Assembly (NCBI GenBank): GCA_902798695.1
Contig: CADBXK010000002.1
Coordinates: forward strand, 62,001-126,000
DNA length: 64,000 nucleotides
Origin: Oscillospiraceae bacterium
Lineage (GTDB): Bacteria; Bacillota; Clostridia; Oscillospirales; Ruminococcaceae
Direction of reading: 5' to 3'
This document shows positions 53,976 through 62,577 of the stretch, in pieces. Made by a program: the position numbers and the translations under genes. Numbering within the stretch: position 1 is the first letter of the stretch; every line of letters starts with the position of its first letter. The notes beneath the pieces are model-generated. The model had not been told where the DNA came from, ran no database searches, and saw nothing but the letters and a program-made list of their open reading frames with translations.

Positions 53976-54515
53976 ATGGGAATTTATGATTTAAAAGTAC
54001 AAATGAGAAACGGACAAGATTATGATTTAAGTTGTTTAAAAGGAAAAGTTTCATTAGTTGTTAATACTGCCACTGGATGTGGGTTTACTCCGCAATATGA
54101 AGCTTTAGAAAATTTATATGAGAAATATAATGATAGAGGTTTTGAAATATTAGATTTTCCTTGTGATCAATTCGGGCACCAAGCACCTGGTAGTAATGAT
54201 GAGATACATAGTTTTTGTACCATGAAATATAAAACACAATTTGATCAGTTTGCAAAAATAGATGTTAATGGAGAAAATGAGAGTAGAGTATTTTCAATTT
54301 TGAAAAGTCAGCAACCAAACGATGAGATAAAAGGTTTGAAAAATAAAATATCTATGAAAGCAATAAAAAAATTGAGTAAAACTTGTAAAAATAATGGTGA
54401 TATTATATGGAATTTTACTAAGTTTTTAGTTGATAAGAATGGAAATGCTGTTAAAAGATATAGTCCAATTTTTAATCCTAGTGAGATTGAAAAGGATATA
54501 TTAGAACTTTTGTAA
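53976..54515 (+). CDS. Glutathione peroxidase-family thiol peroxidase
   Basis: A 179-residue thioredoxin-fold peroxidase. The peroxidatic cysteine C35 lies in NTATGCGFTPQY and is encoded by TGT, so this is the cysteine and not the selenocysteine form. The partner Q69 is in FPCDQFGHQAPGS and the Trp-Asn pair in IIWNFTKFLVD. C81 (HSFCTMKY) is at the place of the resolving cysteine of thioredoxin-dependent enzymes, so the reductant is probably thioredoxin. AAAGGAG precedes ATG 53976; the 171 bp upstream hold no convincing promoter. Confidence 0.92.
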   Translation: MGIYDLKVQMRNGQDYDLSCLKGKVSLVVNTATGCGFTPQYEALENLYEKYNDRGFEILDFPCDQFGHQAPGSNDEIHSFCTMKYKTQFDQFAKIDVNGENESRVFSILKSQQPNDEIKGLKNKISMKAIKKLSKTCKNNGDIIWNFTKFLVDKNGNAVKRYSPIFNPSEIEKDILELL

Positions 54516-54657
54516 TTGTTGTAATTTTTGAACACATACAATTTTTGGGATTTTTTATATTATTGTAAAATTTTCCACAAATAAAAAATAAATATTTGGT
54601 TAGAATATTTATTACAAACGCAAATTATATTTTATAATTTGAAAGGAAGTGTTTGAA

Positions 54658-54867
54658 ATGTCAACAAATAGTTCAAGTAACAGTAAATTAGTTGTGCCAG
54701 AAGCTAGAGAAGCGATGGACAGATTTAAGATGGAAGCAGCTAATGAAGTTGGTGTTAACTTAAAAGAAGGATACAACGGCCATTTAACATCTCGTGAAGC
54801 AGGTTCAGTTGGTGGACAAATGGTTAAAAAAATGATTGAATCTTATGAAAACTCTTTAAAACAGTAA
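54658..54867 (+). CDS. Alpha/beta-type small acid-soluble spore protein
   Basis: A 69-residue DNA-binding spore protein that coats and protects DNA in the dormant spore. LVVPEAREAMDRFKMEAANEVGV includes the region cut by the GPR protease, and GHLTSREAGSVGGQMVKKMI is the second conserved block. It is direct evidence that the organism sporulates. ATG 54658 follows AAAGGAAG by 8 bases. A sigma-G promoter is expected, but I could not identify hexamers with correct spacing. Confidence 0.93.
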   Translation: MSTNSSSNSKLVVPEAREAMDRFKMEAANEVGVNLKEGYNGHLTSREAGSVGGQMVKKMIESYENSLKQ

Positions 54868-54875
54868 AAATTTAT

Positions 54876-54914
54876 AAAAAATGCTGATGGCAATTTAAGC
54901 TATCAGCATTTTTT
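54876..54914. terminator. Bidirectional terminator between the SASP gene and pheA-like gene
   Basis: Arms 54876-54891 and 54899-54914 form a 16-bp stem with one G-U pair and a 7-base AT loop. An A-run on the left and T-run on the right let it work for both convergent genes. Confidence 0.9.
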
Positions 54915-54924
54915 ACTATATTTA

Positions 54925-56079
54925 TTAAACAGTTTCTTCACTATAATATCCTAGAAATTTAAAATTATCTGTTTCATATGATAGATAATTAATAAATGCT
55001 TTAGTAGATGCATCTTTAATATTTCCTAGAAAATCTAAATAAACGGTAGAGTTATCGTTTTTATTTGTAGATGTGATTATTTGTAATTGATATAGTTTTA
55101 TATTATTTATATTGAAATAAGTTGAAATATTATTTAAAAGTTTATTTGTGTTGTTGGTTTTTATAGACAACGACAATATATTTTGATTTGATGTGGTATA
55201 CATTTTTTTTGAAACGACCAAAAATTTTTTATTATTTTTGGTGTTGTCTTGAACATTTTCTTCTATTATATTTAATTTATATTTTAACGCCACTTCTTTT
55301 GGACATATTACGGCCATTGGTTCGTCTAATTTTGATACTAAAAATGCTGCTTCAGATACTAACTCTAAATGGGATTTTTCATATTTGTGTTTTTTAATAT
55401 AGGTTGAACATTGACTTAGAATTTGAGTGGTGGATATTATTTTTTTAAAAGAATTGTTATTAGAGTTTGCAGCTAAGCAATATGGGGCGTTTAGGTTTAA
55501 TATTTTATATATGTGTGTATTATTTTTATTAAGTATGTCATATATATTATTTGTTAGTTGTGAGGATGAGCTATTTATTTCAATAACACCAAAATCTATT
55601 ACATTTTTATCCATTGCATCAAATAAATCGGATATAAAAGTATAATTGTTTATTGTGCTGTATGTAAATGCTCTTGATGTGGCAATTTTGGAATAACTAT
55701 CATTAGTTTCAAGACAGCCTAATCGTGGCATAGATATTTTGTTGATATTTTTTTCTGAGGTGTTCAGTATTTCTTTTATTGTGATATTTGTTGTTTTTTT
55801 TACATTTTCAGGAAGATTTTTTATTTTTCTATACTGGAAGATTTTTCCAACATTTATTATTGTTGAAAACAGGAAGCTATTTGATTGTTTAAATTTTTGA
55901 GATGAACGTTTTTTAATTGTTTTTAATATTTCGTTTTCTCTTTGAAGATCAAATATATTTTTATTGTTTGACATTTTATATTTGGCAATTTTAAGAGAAA
56001 TTTTAATTCGGTTTTCGAATAGATTTAATAAACTTTTATCAATTTTATCTATTTTGTTTCTTAAACGCTGTATTTTCAC
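54925..56079 (-). CDS. Chorismate mutase fused to a degenerate prephenate dehydratase/ACT-like region
   Basis: A 384-residue PheA-like protein. Residues 1 to about 85 are an AroQ chorismate mutase with its usual arginines and lysine (RLRNKIDKIDKSLLNLFENR, IAKYK, FDLQRENE). The middle (about 110-285) has the length of prephenate dehydratase, but key motifs are lost: the TRF catalytic motif reads KKF (NNKKFLVVS), and the first motif and the ENS motif (IEINSSS) are altered. The C-terminal ACT-like part lacks ESRP. It is unusually rich in Asn, Lys, Ile and Ser. GTG 56079 is chosen since GGAGG lies 9 bases upstream. Confidence 0.72.
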   Translation of the reverse strand: MKIQRLRNKIDKIDKSLLNLFENRIKISLKIAKYKMSNNKNIFDLQRENEILKTIKKRSSQKFKQSNSFLFSTIINVGKIFQYRKIKNLPENVKKTTNITIKEILNTSEKNINKISMPRLGCLETNDSYSKIATSRAFTYSTINNYTFISDLFDAMDKNVIDFGVIEINSSSSQLTNNIYDILNKNNTHIYKILNLNAPYCLAANSNNNSFKKIISTTQILSQCSTYIKKHKYEKSHLELVSEAAFLVSKLDEPMAVICPKEVALKYKLNIIEENVQDNTKNNKKFLVVSKKMYTTSNQNILSLSIKTNNTNKLLNNISTYFNINNIKLYQLQIITSTNKNDNSTVYLDFLGNIKDASTKAFINYLSYETDNFKFLGYYSEETV

Positions 56080-56123
56080 GAAAAAACGCCTCCTCACTAA
56101 ATATTAATAAGGTTACTATTTAA

Positions 56124-56132
56124 ATTATAACA
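56124..56132 (-). promoter_or_regulatory. Extended -10 promoter of the pheA-like gene
   Basis: Minus strand TGTTATAAT (56132-56124) about 45 bp before the start, without a recognisable -35. Confidence 0.5.
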
Positions 56133-56193
56133 TATTTTATTTAATATTACTTTATATTTTTTGATTTTGCCAAACATATGATTTAAAGTTATA

Positions 56194-56222
56194 TTGACAA
56201 ATTTTTTGTATAATGATATACT
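56194..56222 (+). promoter_or_regulatory. Promoter of the malQ-glgP operon
   Basis: TTGACA (56194-56199), a 17-bp spacer and TATACT (56217-56222) with extended -10 TG at 56214-56215. The leader to malQ is about 110 bases; no riboswitch or cre-like site was recognised in it. Confidence 0.8.
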
Positions 56223-56336
56223 AAAAACCGTATTTTTTAATTTAGAATTTTATGTATTTTTATATAATTTTTTAGATATATTTTATATATAGTCATTAGT
56301 TTTGCGACTAATTTGACTTTGGGGAGAGTGTAAACT

Positions 56337-57815
56337 ATGAAACAGCGTAGTAGTGGGGTTTTGATGCATATGTCTTCAATTCCTTCTGATTATGGAATAG
56401 GAACTATGGGTAAAGAATCCTACAAATTTGTGGATTTTTTAAAGAAATCTGGGCAATCTTACTGGCAGTTATTGCCGTTGTGTCCACCAGATGAAAATGG
56501 ATCTTCTTACAGCTCGTATTCTACTTTTGCTGGAAATATTTGTTTTATCGATTTTGATTTATTAGAGGAAGATGGATATCTAAAAAAATCGGATTATGAT
56601 TCTATTAACTGGGGAATTGATGAATCAAATGTTGATTTTGATAAGGTTAATAGTAATAGAATTAATGTTTTAAAAATTGCTTACAGAAATTGGATAAAAA
56701 CTAATAGAAAACGTATTGCGGATTTTGTTAAAGAAAATAAATGGGCTGATGACTATGCTATGTTTATGACCTTATTTTTGTTTAATGACAGAAAATGTTG
56801 GTGGGACTGGGAAGATAAATATAAACTTAGAGATGAAAAAGCTTTAAGTGAATTTAAAAAAGAACATGAAGATGATGTTAACTTTTGGTTGTTTACTCAG
56901 ATTGTATTTTCGGATCAATGGAATTTGCTGAAAAAATATGCAAATAAGCAAGGCGTTGGATTTATAGGTGATATTCCTATATATGTTGCAGGTAATAGTT
57001 CTGATGTTTGGACAAATCCGGATGACTTTTGCTTGGATAAAGATATGAAGCCAATTAAGGTTGCTGGATGCCCTCCAGATGCTTTTGCAAAAGATGGACA
57101 GCTTTGGGGTAATCCGATTTATAATTGGAAGAAAATGAAAAAAGAAAATTATACTTGGTGGTGTGATCGTCTTCGTGCATATAGGAATATGTATGATGTT
57201 GTTCGAATAGATCACTTTAGAGGATTTGATAGCTATTATTCTATAGATGCAAGTGAAGAGACAGCTAAAAATGGAGAATGGGTTAAAGGTCCTGGAATTG
57301 AGCTTTTTAAAGTAATAAAAGATGAGTTGGGTGAGATTGATATCATTGCCGAGGACTTAGGGTATATTACAGATTCTGTTAGAGAGTTAATAGAGACTAC
57401 TGGATTCCCAGGAATGAAAATACTTGAGCAGGCTTTTGATCCACGTGAAGAAAGTGATTTTATGCCTCATAATTATAATTCAAATGTTGTTGTATATGTT
57501 GGAACACATGATAATGATACAGCGCTTGGCTGGTTTAATAGTGTAGATTTAGAAACACAGGAGTTATGTAAAGAGTATCTAAATATAGGTTTGTTTGAAG
57601 GTGTAAACTGGGGCTTGATACGTGGATCTATGGCTAGTGTTGCAAAATTGTCTGTTACTCAAATGCAAGATTTTCTTGGGTTGGGGTCTGAGGCACGCAT
57701 GAATGTTCCTGGAACAGTAGGCATAAATTGGAAATGGAGAATGAAAAAAGGTGCTGCAACAGATAAATTAGCAGAAAAAATATATCATATGACTAAGATG
57801 TATGGTAGAATATAA
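56337..57815 (+). CDS. malQ: 4-alpha-glucanotransferase
   Basis: Transfers alpha-1,4-glucan segments between maltodextrins (GH77 amylomaltase). It is 492 residues. Motifs: MHMSSIPSDYGIGTMG start, SSYSSYSTFAGN, VRIDHFRGFDSYY with the nucleophile aspartate, IIAEDLGYITDSV with the acid/base glutamate, and GTHDNDTALGWF with the transition-state aspartate. A GGGGAG site precedes the ATG. It pairs with the glycogen phosphorylase gene 27 bp downstream for glycogen or maltodextrin breakdown. Confidence 0.96.
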   Translation: MKQRSSGVLMHMSSIPSDYGIGTMGKESYKFVDFLKKSGQSYWQLLPLCPPDENGSSYSSYSTFAGNICFIDFDLLEEDGYLKKSDYDSINWGIDESNVDFDKVNSNRINVLKIAYRNWIKTNRKRIADFVKENKWADDYAMFMTLFLFNDRKCWWDWEDKYKLRDEKALSEFKKEHEDDVNFWLFTQIVFSDQWNLLKKYANKQGVGFIGDIPIYVAGNSSDVWTNPDDFCLDKDMKPIKVAGCPPDAFAKDGQLWGNPIYNWKKMKKENYTWWCDRLRAYRNMYDVVRIDHFRGFDSYYSIDASEETAKNGEWVKGPGIELFKVIKDELGEIDIIAEDLGYITDSVRELIETTGFPGMKILEQAFDPREESDFMPHNYNSNVVVYVGTHDNDTALGWFNSVDLETQELCKEYLNIGLFEGVNWGLIRGSMASVAKLSVTQMQDFLGLGSEARMNVPGTVGINWKWRMKKGAATDKLAEKIYHMTKMYGRI

Positions 57816-57842
57816 ATATAAAAAAATAAAAGGAGAGTTAAA

Positions 57843-60212
57843 TTGTTCATGAATGGTTCTGATATTATTAAAAAAATGCATGAATATTTAAAAGCTGATT
57901 ATCATAAGAACATAGAACATGCTACAGCGCTTCAGGTTTATAATGCTCTTTCGAAAGCTACAATGGAAAATTTGACAGATAATTGGATGAGTAGTATAAA
58001 ATCGCATCATGATTCACGTAGAGTTTGTTATTTTTCTGCAGAGTTTTTAGTTGGTCGCGCAGTATTTAATAACCTGGTTTGCTTGGGAATATATGATGAA
58101 GTAAAATGTTTGCTGGATGAGCAGGGTTTTGATATTGAAAAATTGGAAGAAATTGAAGATGCAGCTCTAGGAAATGGAGGCCTTGGTCGATTGGCTGCAT
58201 GTTTTTTAGATAGTGCAGCAACTTTAAATTTGCCAGTAGATGGCTATGGCATTCGTTATAAATATGGGTTATTTAAGCAGGCCATTGAAGATGGATTTCA
58301 GGTTGAATATCCAGATGATTGGACAAAATATGGAGATCCTTGGTCTGTTAGATGTGAAGAAGATTCTGCTCGTGTTGAGTTTTATGATCAAAAAGTTATG
58401 GCGGTTCCATATGATATGCCGATAATAGGCTATGGAACAAATCATATTGGAACTTTAAGATTATGGCAGGCTGAAGCTGTTAATCGTTTTGATTTTGAAG
58501 CGTTTAATGATTGTAAATATAGAGATGCTGTTGAAGAAAGAGATGCTGCTGAAGATATATCAAGTGTTTTATATCCGAATGACAACACTGTTCCTGGAAA
58601 AGTATTAAGATTAAAACAACAATATTTCTTTTGCTCAGCTTCTTTGCAGGATATACTTAAAAAGTATAAGAAAAAACATGGTAGTGATTTTTCCAAATTT
58701 GCTGATATGCATGCTATACAACTTAACGATACACATCCGGTAGTTTCTATTGCTGAGTTGATTAGATTGCTTTGTGATGTTGAGGGGTTACCATTTAAAG
58801 AGGCATTCAATATAGCAAGAAAAACATTTTCTTATACAAACCATACCATAATGTCTGAAGCTTTGGAAAAATGGTCTAAAAAGTTTATGAACAAGGTAAT
58901 TCCTAAAGTGGTAAAATATATTTTATTAATACAAGATGAGTTTGAAAAAGAAATGAAATCTTTGGGTGTTTCTAAAACTGTGTCTTCTAAAATTGCTCCT
59001 TTGCAGGGAGATACAATTCATATGGCTAATCTTGCTGTGTATGCTTCTACATATACGAATGGTGTTGCACGGATACATACTGACATTTTAAAAGCTGATG
59101 TTCTAAAAGATTGGTATTCAATATATCCTGAGAAGTTTCAGAATAAGACAAATGGAATAACTCAGCGTAGATGGTTGTTGCTTTGCAATCGTGAGTTATC
59201 TGATCTAATTACTAACTTATTAGGAAATAATAAATGGGTTACTAATTTATCTGAGTTGAAGAAATTAGAACAGTTTGTTGATGATGAAAATGTTATTAAT
59301 GACTTTATGAAGTTGAAATATGAGAAGCGTTGTCAGTTAGCGAAATATATTAAGCATCAAGATGGTGTGTCAATTGATGCTAATACTATTTTTGATGTGC
59401 AGGTAAAACGACTTCATGAATATAAGAGACAGTTGTTGAATATTTTAGCTATATTACATTTATATTTTAAAATAAAAGATGGAGACATTAAGGACTTTAC
59501 GCCAACAACATTTATATTTGGTGCTAAGGCAGCTCCAGGATATGATAGAGCTAAGAAGATAATTAAATTAATAAACTCGGTTGCTAGTTTAATTGAGAAA
59601 GATGATGTTGTTAGCAAATATATAAAGGTTGTTTTTGTTCAAAATTATAATGTTTCATATGCAGAGAAAATTATGGCTGCTGCTGATGTTTCTGAGCAAA
59701 TCTCTACGGCGGGAACAGAGGCATCTGGAACAGGAAATATGAAATTTATGTTGAATGGAGCCGTAACATTAGGAACATTTGATGGAGCTAATGTTGAAAT
59801 TGTTGAAGAGGCTGGAAGAGAAAATAACTATATATTTGGAAATACTGTTGAACAGATTAAGGAATTATCTGAAGACTATGATCCTGTTAAAATTTATAAT
59901 AGCGACAAAGACATAAAACGTGTTTTAGATGCATTGGACAATGGTTTGTTAGATGTTCGTAAGACTGGTGTGTTTAAAGAATTGAAAGATTCTATATTGA
60001 AAGGCGCTAGTTGGCATGATCCTGATCAATATTATTTATTAGCTGATTTTAAAGATTATGTTAATGCTAAGTTAAAAGTAAATAAAGACTATAAGGATAG
60101 ATTAGCTTTTGCTAAAAAATGTTGGATCAACATTGCTAATGCTGGTAAGTTTAGTTCAGATAGAACAATTGCAGATTATGCCGAGAATCTTTGGCATATT
60201 GAAGAAGTTTAA
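57843..60212 (+). CDS. glgP: Glycogen/maltodextrin phosphorylase
   Basis: Releases glucose-1-phosphate from alpha-1,4-glucans (GT35). It is 789 residues. YFSAEFLVGRAVFNNL and DAALGNGGLGRLAACFLDS are the N-terminal blocks, QLNDTHPVVSIAELIR holds the active-site histidine region, and EASGTGNMKFMLNGAVTLGT carries the PLP lysine. AGGAGAG at 57831-57837 fits TTG 57843; ATG 57849 is an alternative. It is in the same transcript as malQ and is closed by a strong terminator. Confidence 0.96.
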   Translation: MFMNGSDIIKKMHEYLKADYHKNIEHATALQVYNALSKATMENLTDNWMSSIKSHHDSRRVCYFSAEFLVGRAVFNNLVCLGIYDEVKCLLDEQGFDIEKLEEIEDAALGNGGLGRLAACFLDSAATLNLPVDGYGIRYKYGLFKQAIEDGFQVEYPDDWTKYGDPWSVRCEEDSARVEFYDQKVMAVPYDMPIIGYGTNHIGTLRLWQAEAVNRFDFEAFNDCKYRDAVEERDAAEDISSVLYPNDNTVPGKVLRLKQQYFFCSASLQDILKKYKKKHGSDFSKFADMHAIQLNDTHPVVSIAELIRLLCDVEGLPFKEAFNIARKTFSYTNHTIMSEALEKWSKKFMNKVIPKVVKYILLIQDEFEKEMKSLGVSKTVSSKIAPLQGDTIHMANLAVYASTYTNGVARIHTDILKADVLKDWYSIYPEKFQNKTNGITQRRWLLLCNRELSDLITNLLGNNKWVTNLSELKKLEQFVDDENVINDFMKLKYEKRCQLAKYIKHQDGVSIDANTIFDVQVKRLHEYKRQLLNILAILHLYFKIKDGDIKDFTPTTFIFGAKAAPGYDRAKKIIKLINSVASLIEKDDVVSKYIKVVFVQNYNVSYAEKIMAAADVSEQISTAGTEASGTGNMKFMLNGAVTLGTFDGANVEIVEEAGRENNYIFGNTVEQIKELSEDYDPVKIYNSDKDIKRVLDALDNGLLDVRKTGVFKELKDSILKGASWHDPDQYYLLADFKDYVNAKLKVNKDYKDRLAFAKKCWINIANAGKFSSDRTIADYAENLWHIEEV

Positions 60213-60213
60213 T

Positions 60214-60254
60214 AAAAGGTTGTCTCTCATAAATATGCGAGAGACAACCTTTTT
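60214..60254 (+). terminator. Terminator after glgP
   Basis: AAAAGGTTGTCTCTC (60214-60228) pairs perfectly with 60239-60253 around a 10-base loop, with a T-run to 60254. It also faces the convergent mscS gene. Confidence 0.93.
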
Positions 60255-60267
60255 AGATTTTATTATT

Positions 60268-61038
60268 TTATTTGGTTTCAGATAGTTTTAGAGTAATTTC
60301 TTCCGATAAACTATATTGAAGGTTTTCATAATTTTCAGCATTCACCCAAACTTGTACTAATATTAGTGGAGCTGTGTCATCTGATTTACAGTGAATTGTT
60401 GGAGGGGGACTGTTTAAAATCATATTATTTGATAATATAATGTCATAGATAATTTGTTTAGTTTCTTTTATAGAAATATTATTGGGTATGTTAAAATTCA
60501 TATCTAATCTTCTAATTGGCTCTTTTGAATAGTTTGTAATTTTGCTGTCGGTTATTAGACTGTTTGGCATTAGAATTAGACGATTATCGGAAGTTGTTAA
60601 ATGAGTATATATTAATTGAATTTTTTTAACTTGACCTATTGTTTGATTTATTTCTATTATATCCCCAGTAGAAAATGGTCTACATATTAGTAGCTGAATA
60701 CCTTTTGCAATGTTAGATAATACGTCTTTTAAAGCAATTCCAAATGTTAATAGAGCAGATGATGTAACTGCGAGGATAGCTGCGCTTGAAACATTAAATT
60801 TTGCTAATATAACTAATATAACTAATGTATAAATTAAGCATTTAACAAATTTTGTTATTATTGGCATAGATGACGAATCTCGTTTGTCTATTTTTTCAAA
60901 GGCTTTTTTTATTGCTTTGTTTATGAATTTTATTAAAGCAATTCCTATTAATATGGCTATTAATGAAAATAAAATGCTTTCGCCATATTTGGTTATTTTT
61001 TCTAGTATTAGGTTAAAAATACTATTTATTGATTCCAT
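60268..61038 (-). CDS. Small-conductance mechanosensitive channel, MscS family
   Basis: A 256-residue membrane channel that releases solutes on osmotic downshock. Three N-terminal helices; TM3 and following sequence AAILAVTSSALLTFGIALKDVLSNIAKG form the pore motif, and the beta-domain RPFSTGDIIEINQTIGQVKKI with the PNSLITDSKITNYS segment is conserved. AAGGAGG lies just upstream of the ATG on the minus strand. It has its own promoter and faces glgP convergently. Confidence 0.93.
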   Translation of the reverse strand: MESINSIFNLILEKITKYGESILFSLIAILIGIALIKFINKAIKKAFEKIDKRDSSSMPIITKFVKCLIYTLVILVILAKFNVSSAAILAVTSSALLTFGIALKDVLSNIAKGIQLLICRPFSTGDIIEINQTIGQVKKIQLIYTHLTTSDNRLILMPNSLITDSKITNYSKEPIRRLDMNFNIPNNISIKETKQIIYDIILSNNMILNSPPPTIHCKSDDTAPLILVQVWVNAENYENLQYSLSEEITLKLSETK

Positions 61039-61071
61039 GGTATTGCCTCCTTAAATCATATTTCTGGTTTT

Positions 61072-61099
61072 ATTATATATTAATTTTAAATAATGTCAA
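61072..61099 (-). promoter_or_regulatory. Promoter of mscS
   Basis: Minus strand TTGACA (61099-61094), a 16-bp spacer and TATAAT (61077-61072); both hexamers are consensus, about 35 bp before the start codon. Confidence 0.85.
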
Positions 61100-61166
61100 C
61101 AGAATATAGTTTATATAATTTTAATAAAATTTACATAATATATGGTTTAGTGTTATATATTTTTAC

Positions 61167-61195
61167 TTGACATTGAAAATTATATGCAGTATCAT
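61167..61195 (+). promoter_or_regulatory. Promoter of the CBS/CorC gene
   Basis: TTGACA (61167-61172), a 17-bp spacer and TATCAT (61190-61195). It overlaps an upstream in-frame start candidate and so supports the ATG at 61236. Confidence 0.75.
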
Positions 61196-61235
61196 ATGTT
61201 TAATGAGTACAAATTTTTGGAAGGAAGATGTAAGA

Positions 61236-62090
61236 ATGGATGCAGATGGCGGTAAAAGTGGTTCGTCTGGTCGAATATCTAAATTTTTTGGGATAAAGTC
61301 ATCCGATAAAGTAACGGAAGATGATATAATGTGTTTGGTTGAAACTGGCGAGGATGACGGAGTTCTTCTTCACAGTCAATCTAAAATGATAGAAAATGTT
61401 ATAAAATTTCGCAAAACAACTGTTGCTGATATAATGACGCACAGAGTTGATATAGAAGCTGTTGAGGAACATGATAAAATTTCAGATGTATTGAAAATAG
61501 GTATTGAAAATGGTTTTTCTAGAATACCTGTATATAAAGAAGACATAGATAATATTATCGGTGCTGTTTATGTTAAGGATTTGTTGGTGCTAATTCGTGA
61601 AGAAAATGTTGAAAATAAGCCAATAGGTTCGTTTATTCGTGAATTGCCTTATGTTCCAGAAACTATAAAATGTGCTGATTTGTTTAGACAGTTTACAGAA
61701 AATCATCAGCATTTTGCAGTTGTAGTAGATGAATATGGAGGAACATCAGGAATAGTAACTTTAGAAGATATATTGGAGTCAATAGTTGGGGAAATTCGAG
61801 ATGAATATGATGATGAGCATGATGAGATAATAAAAATAAATGAAACAACTTTTATTATGCAAGGATCAGCGGAGTTGGATAGTGTTGCTGAAATATTAAA
61901 TATTACTTTTGAAGATAATTCAGAATTTGATACAATAGGTGGTTTTTTAATAGATACATTAGATAGAATACCAGATGAGAATGAACATCCAGTTGTTAAG
62001 TATAGTGGAGTTGAGTTCACAGTTTTGGTTGTTGAAGAGAGGCATATTGCAAAAGTCAGAGCTGTTAAATTAGTGGATCAATTTAAATAA
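61236..62090 (+). CDS. CBS-pair and CorC-domain protein (HlyC/CorC-like)
   Basis: A 284-residue soluble protein. It has two CBS motifs (about 60-180: TVADIMTHRVDIEAV, GFSRIPVYKEDIDNIIGAVY, HFAVVVDEYGGTSGIVTLED) followed by the transporter-associated CorC/HlyC domain (about 200-280: NETTFIMQGSAELDSV, FDTIGGFLIDTLDRIP). No DUF21 membrane domain is attached, so it resembles cytosolic CorC and not the membrane-bound YfjD/CNNM form. The family is tied to Mg2+/Co2+ homeostasis. ATG 61236 follows GGAAGGAAG by 8 bases. Confidence 0.88.
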   Translation: MDADGGKSGSSGRISKFFGIKSSDKVTEDDIMCLVETGEDDGVLLHSQSKMIENVIKFRKTTVADIMTHRVDIEAVEEHDKISDVLKIGIENGFSRIPVYKEDIDNIIGAVYVKDLLVLIREENVENKPIGSFIRELPYVPETIKCADLFRQFTENHQHFAVVVDEYGGTSGIVTLEDILESIVGEIRDEYDDEHDEIIKINETTFIMQGSAELDSVAEILNITFEDNSEFDTIGGFLIDTLDRIPDENEHPVVKYSGVEFTVLVVEERHIAKVRAVKLVDQFK

Positions 62091-62118
62091 AGGTGCAGTT
62101 GAAGAAAGTGTGTTTTAT

Positions 62119-62541
62119 ATGAAAAAGGAAACGTCTTGTGGAGCAGTGGTTTATAATATTTTTGATGGCAAACTTAAGTTTTTGCTTATTAAGCATGTTA
62201 ATGGTAAACATTGGGCTTTTCCAAAAGGACATGTTGAAAATAGCGAAACTAAAGTTGAAACTGCTTTGCGCGAAATAAAAGAGGAAACAGGATTAGATGT
62301 GGAATTAGATGATAATTTTTGTAAAATGGTTTCATATAATGTTAATCCTTATATTTTGAAAGACGTTTTTTATTTTGTTGCTAAAACGAAGCATAAATCT
62401 GACAAAATTTCTTTACAAGAAGAAGAAATTTCTGAGTATGGATGGTTTAATTTTTATGAAGCGTTGAGTGTTCTGACTTTTCAAAATGATAAAAACGTTT
62501 TAATTGGAGCAAAAGAATATCTGGAAAATGCAAAAAAATAG
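62119..62541 (+). CDS. NUDIX hydrolase, Ap4A pyrophosphatase-like
   Basis: A 140-residue NUDIX protein with the complete box GHVENSETKVETALREIKEETG (start and end conserved, all metal-binding glutamates present). KETSCGAVVYN at the start and LLIKHVNGKHWAFPKG before the box resemble asymmetrical Ap4A hydrolases. The substrate remains an inference. ATG 62119 is preferred over GTG 62110, although the ribosome binding site is weak. It lies 28 bp after the CorC-like gene and probably shares its transcript. Confidence 0.85.
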   Translation: MKKETSCGAVVYNIFDGKLKFLLIKHVNGKHWAFPKGHVENSETKVETALREIKEETGLDVELDDNFCKMVSYNVNPYILKDVFYFVAKTKHKSDKISLQEEEISEYGWFNFYEALSVLTFQNDKNVLIGAKEYLENAKK

Positions 62542-62575
62542 AGCTAATTTTATAACATTTAAAATTAGCTCTATT
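62537..62575. terminator. Bidirectional terminator between the NUDIX and dCMP deaminase genes
   Basis: Perfect 15-bp inverted repeat (62537-62551 with 62561-62575), 9-base loop, T-rich ends on both strands. It overlaps the last codons of the NUDIX gene. Confidence 0.88.
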
Positions 62576-62577
62576 TT

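Noticed and set aside
54078..54082. Selenocysteine at the GPx active site
   Set aside because: The peroxidatic residue is encoded by TGT, an ordinary cysteine; there is no in-frame TGA.
54516..54657. Sigma-G promoter before the SASP gene
   Set aside because: GAATA-like strings occur, but no pair with correct spacing to a CATxxTA-type -10 was found.
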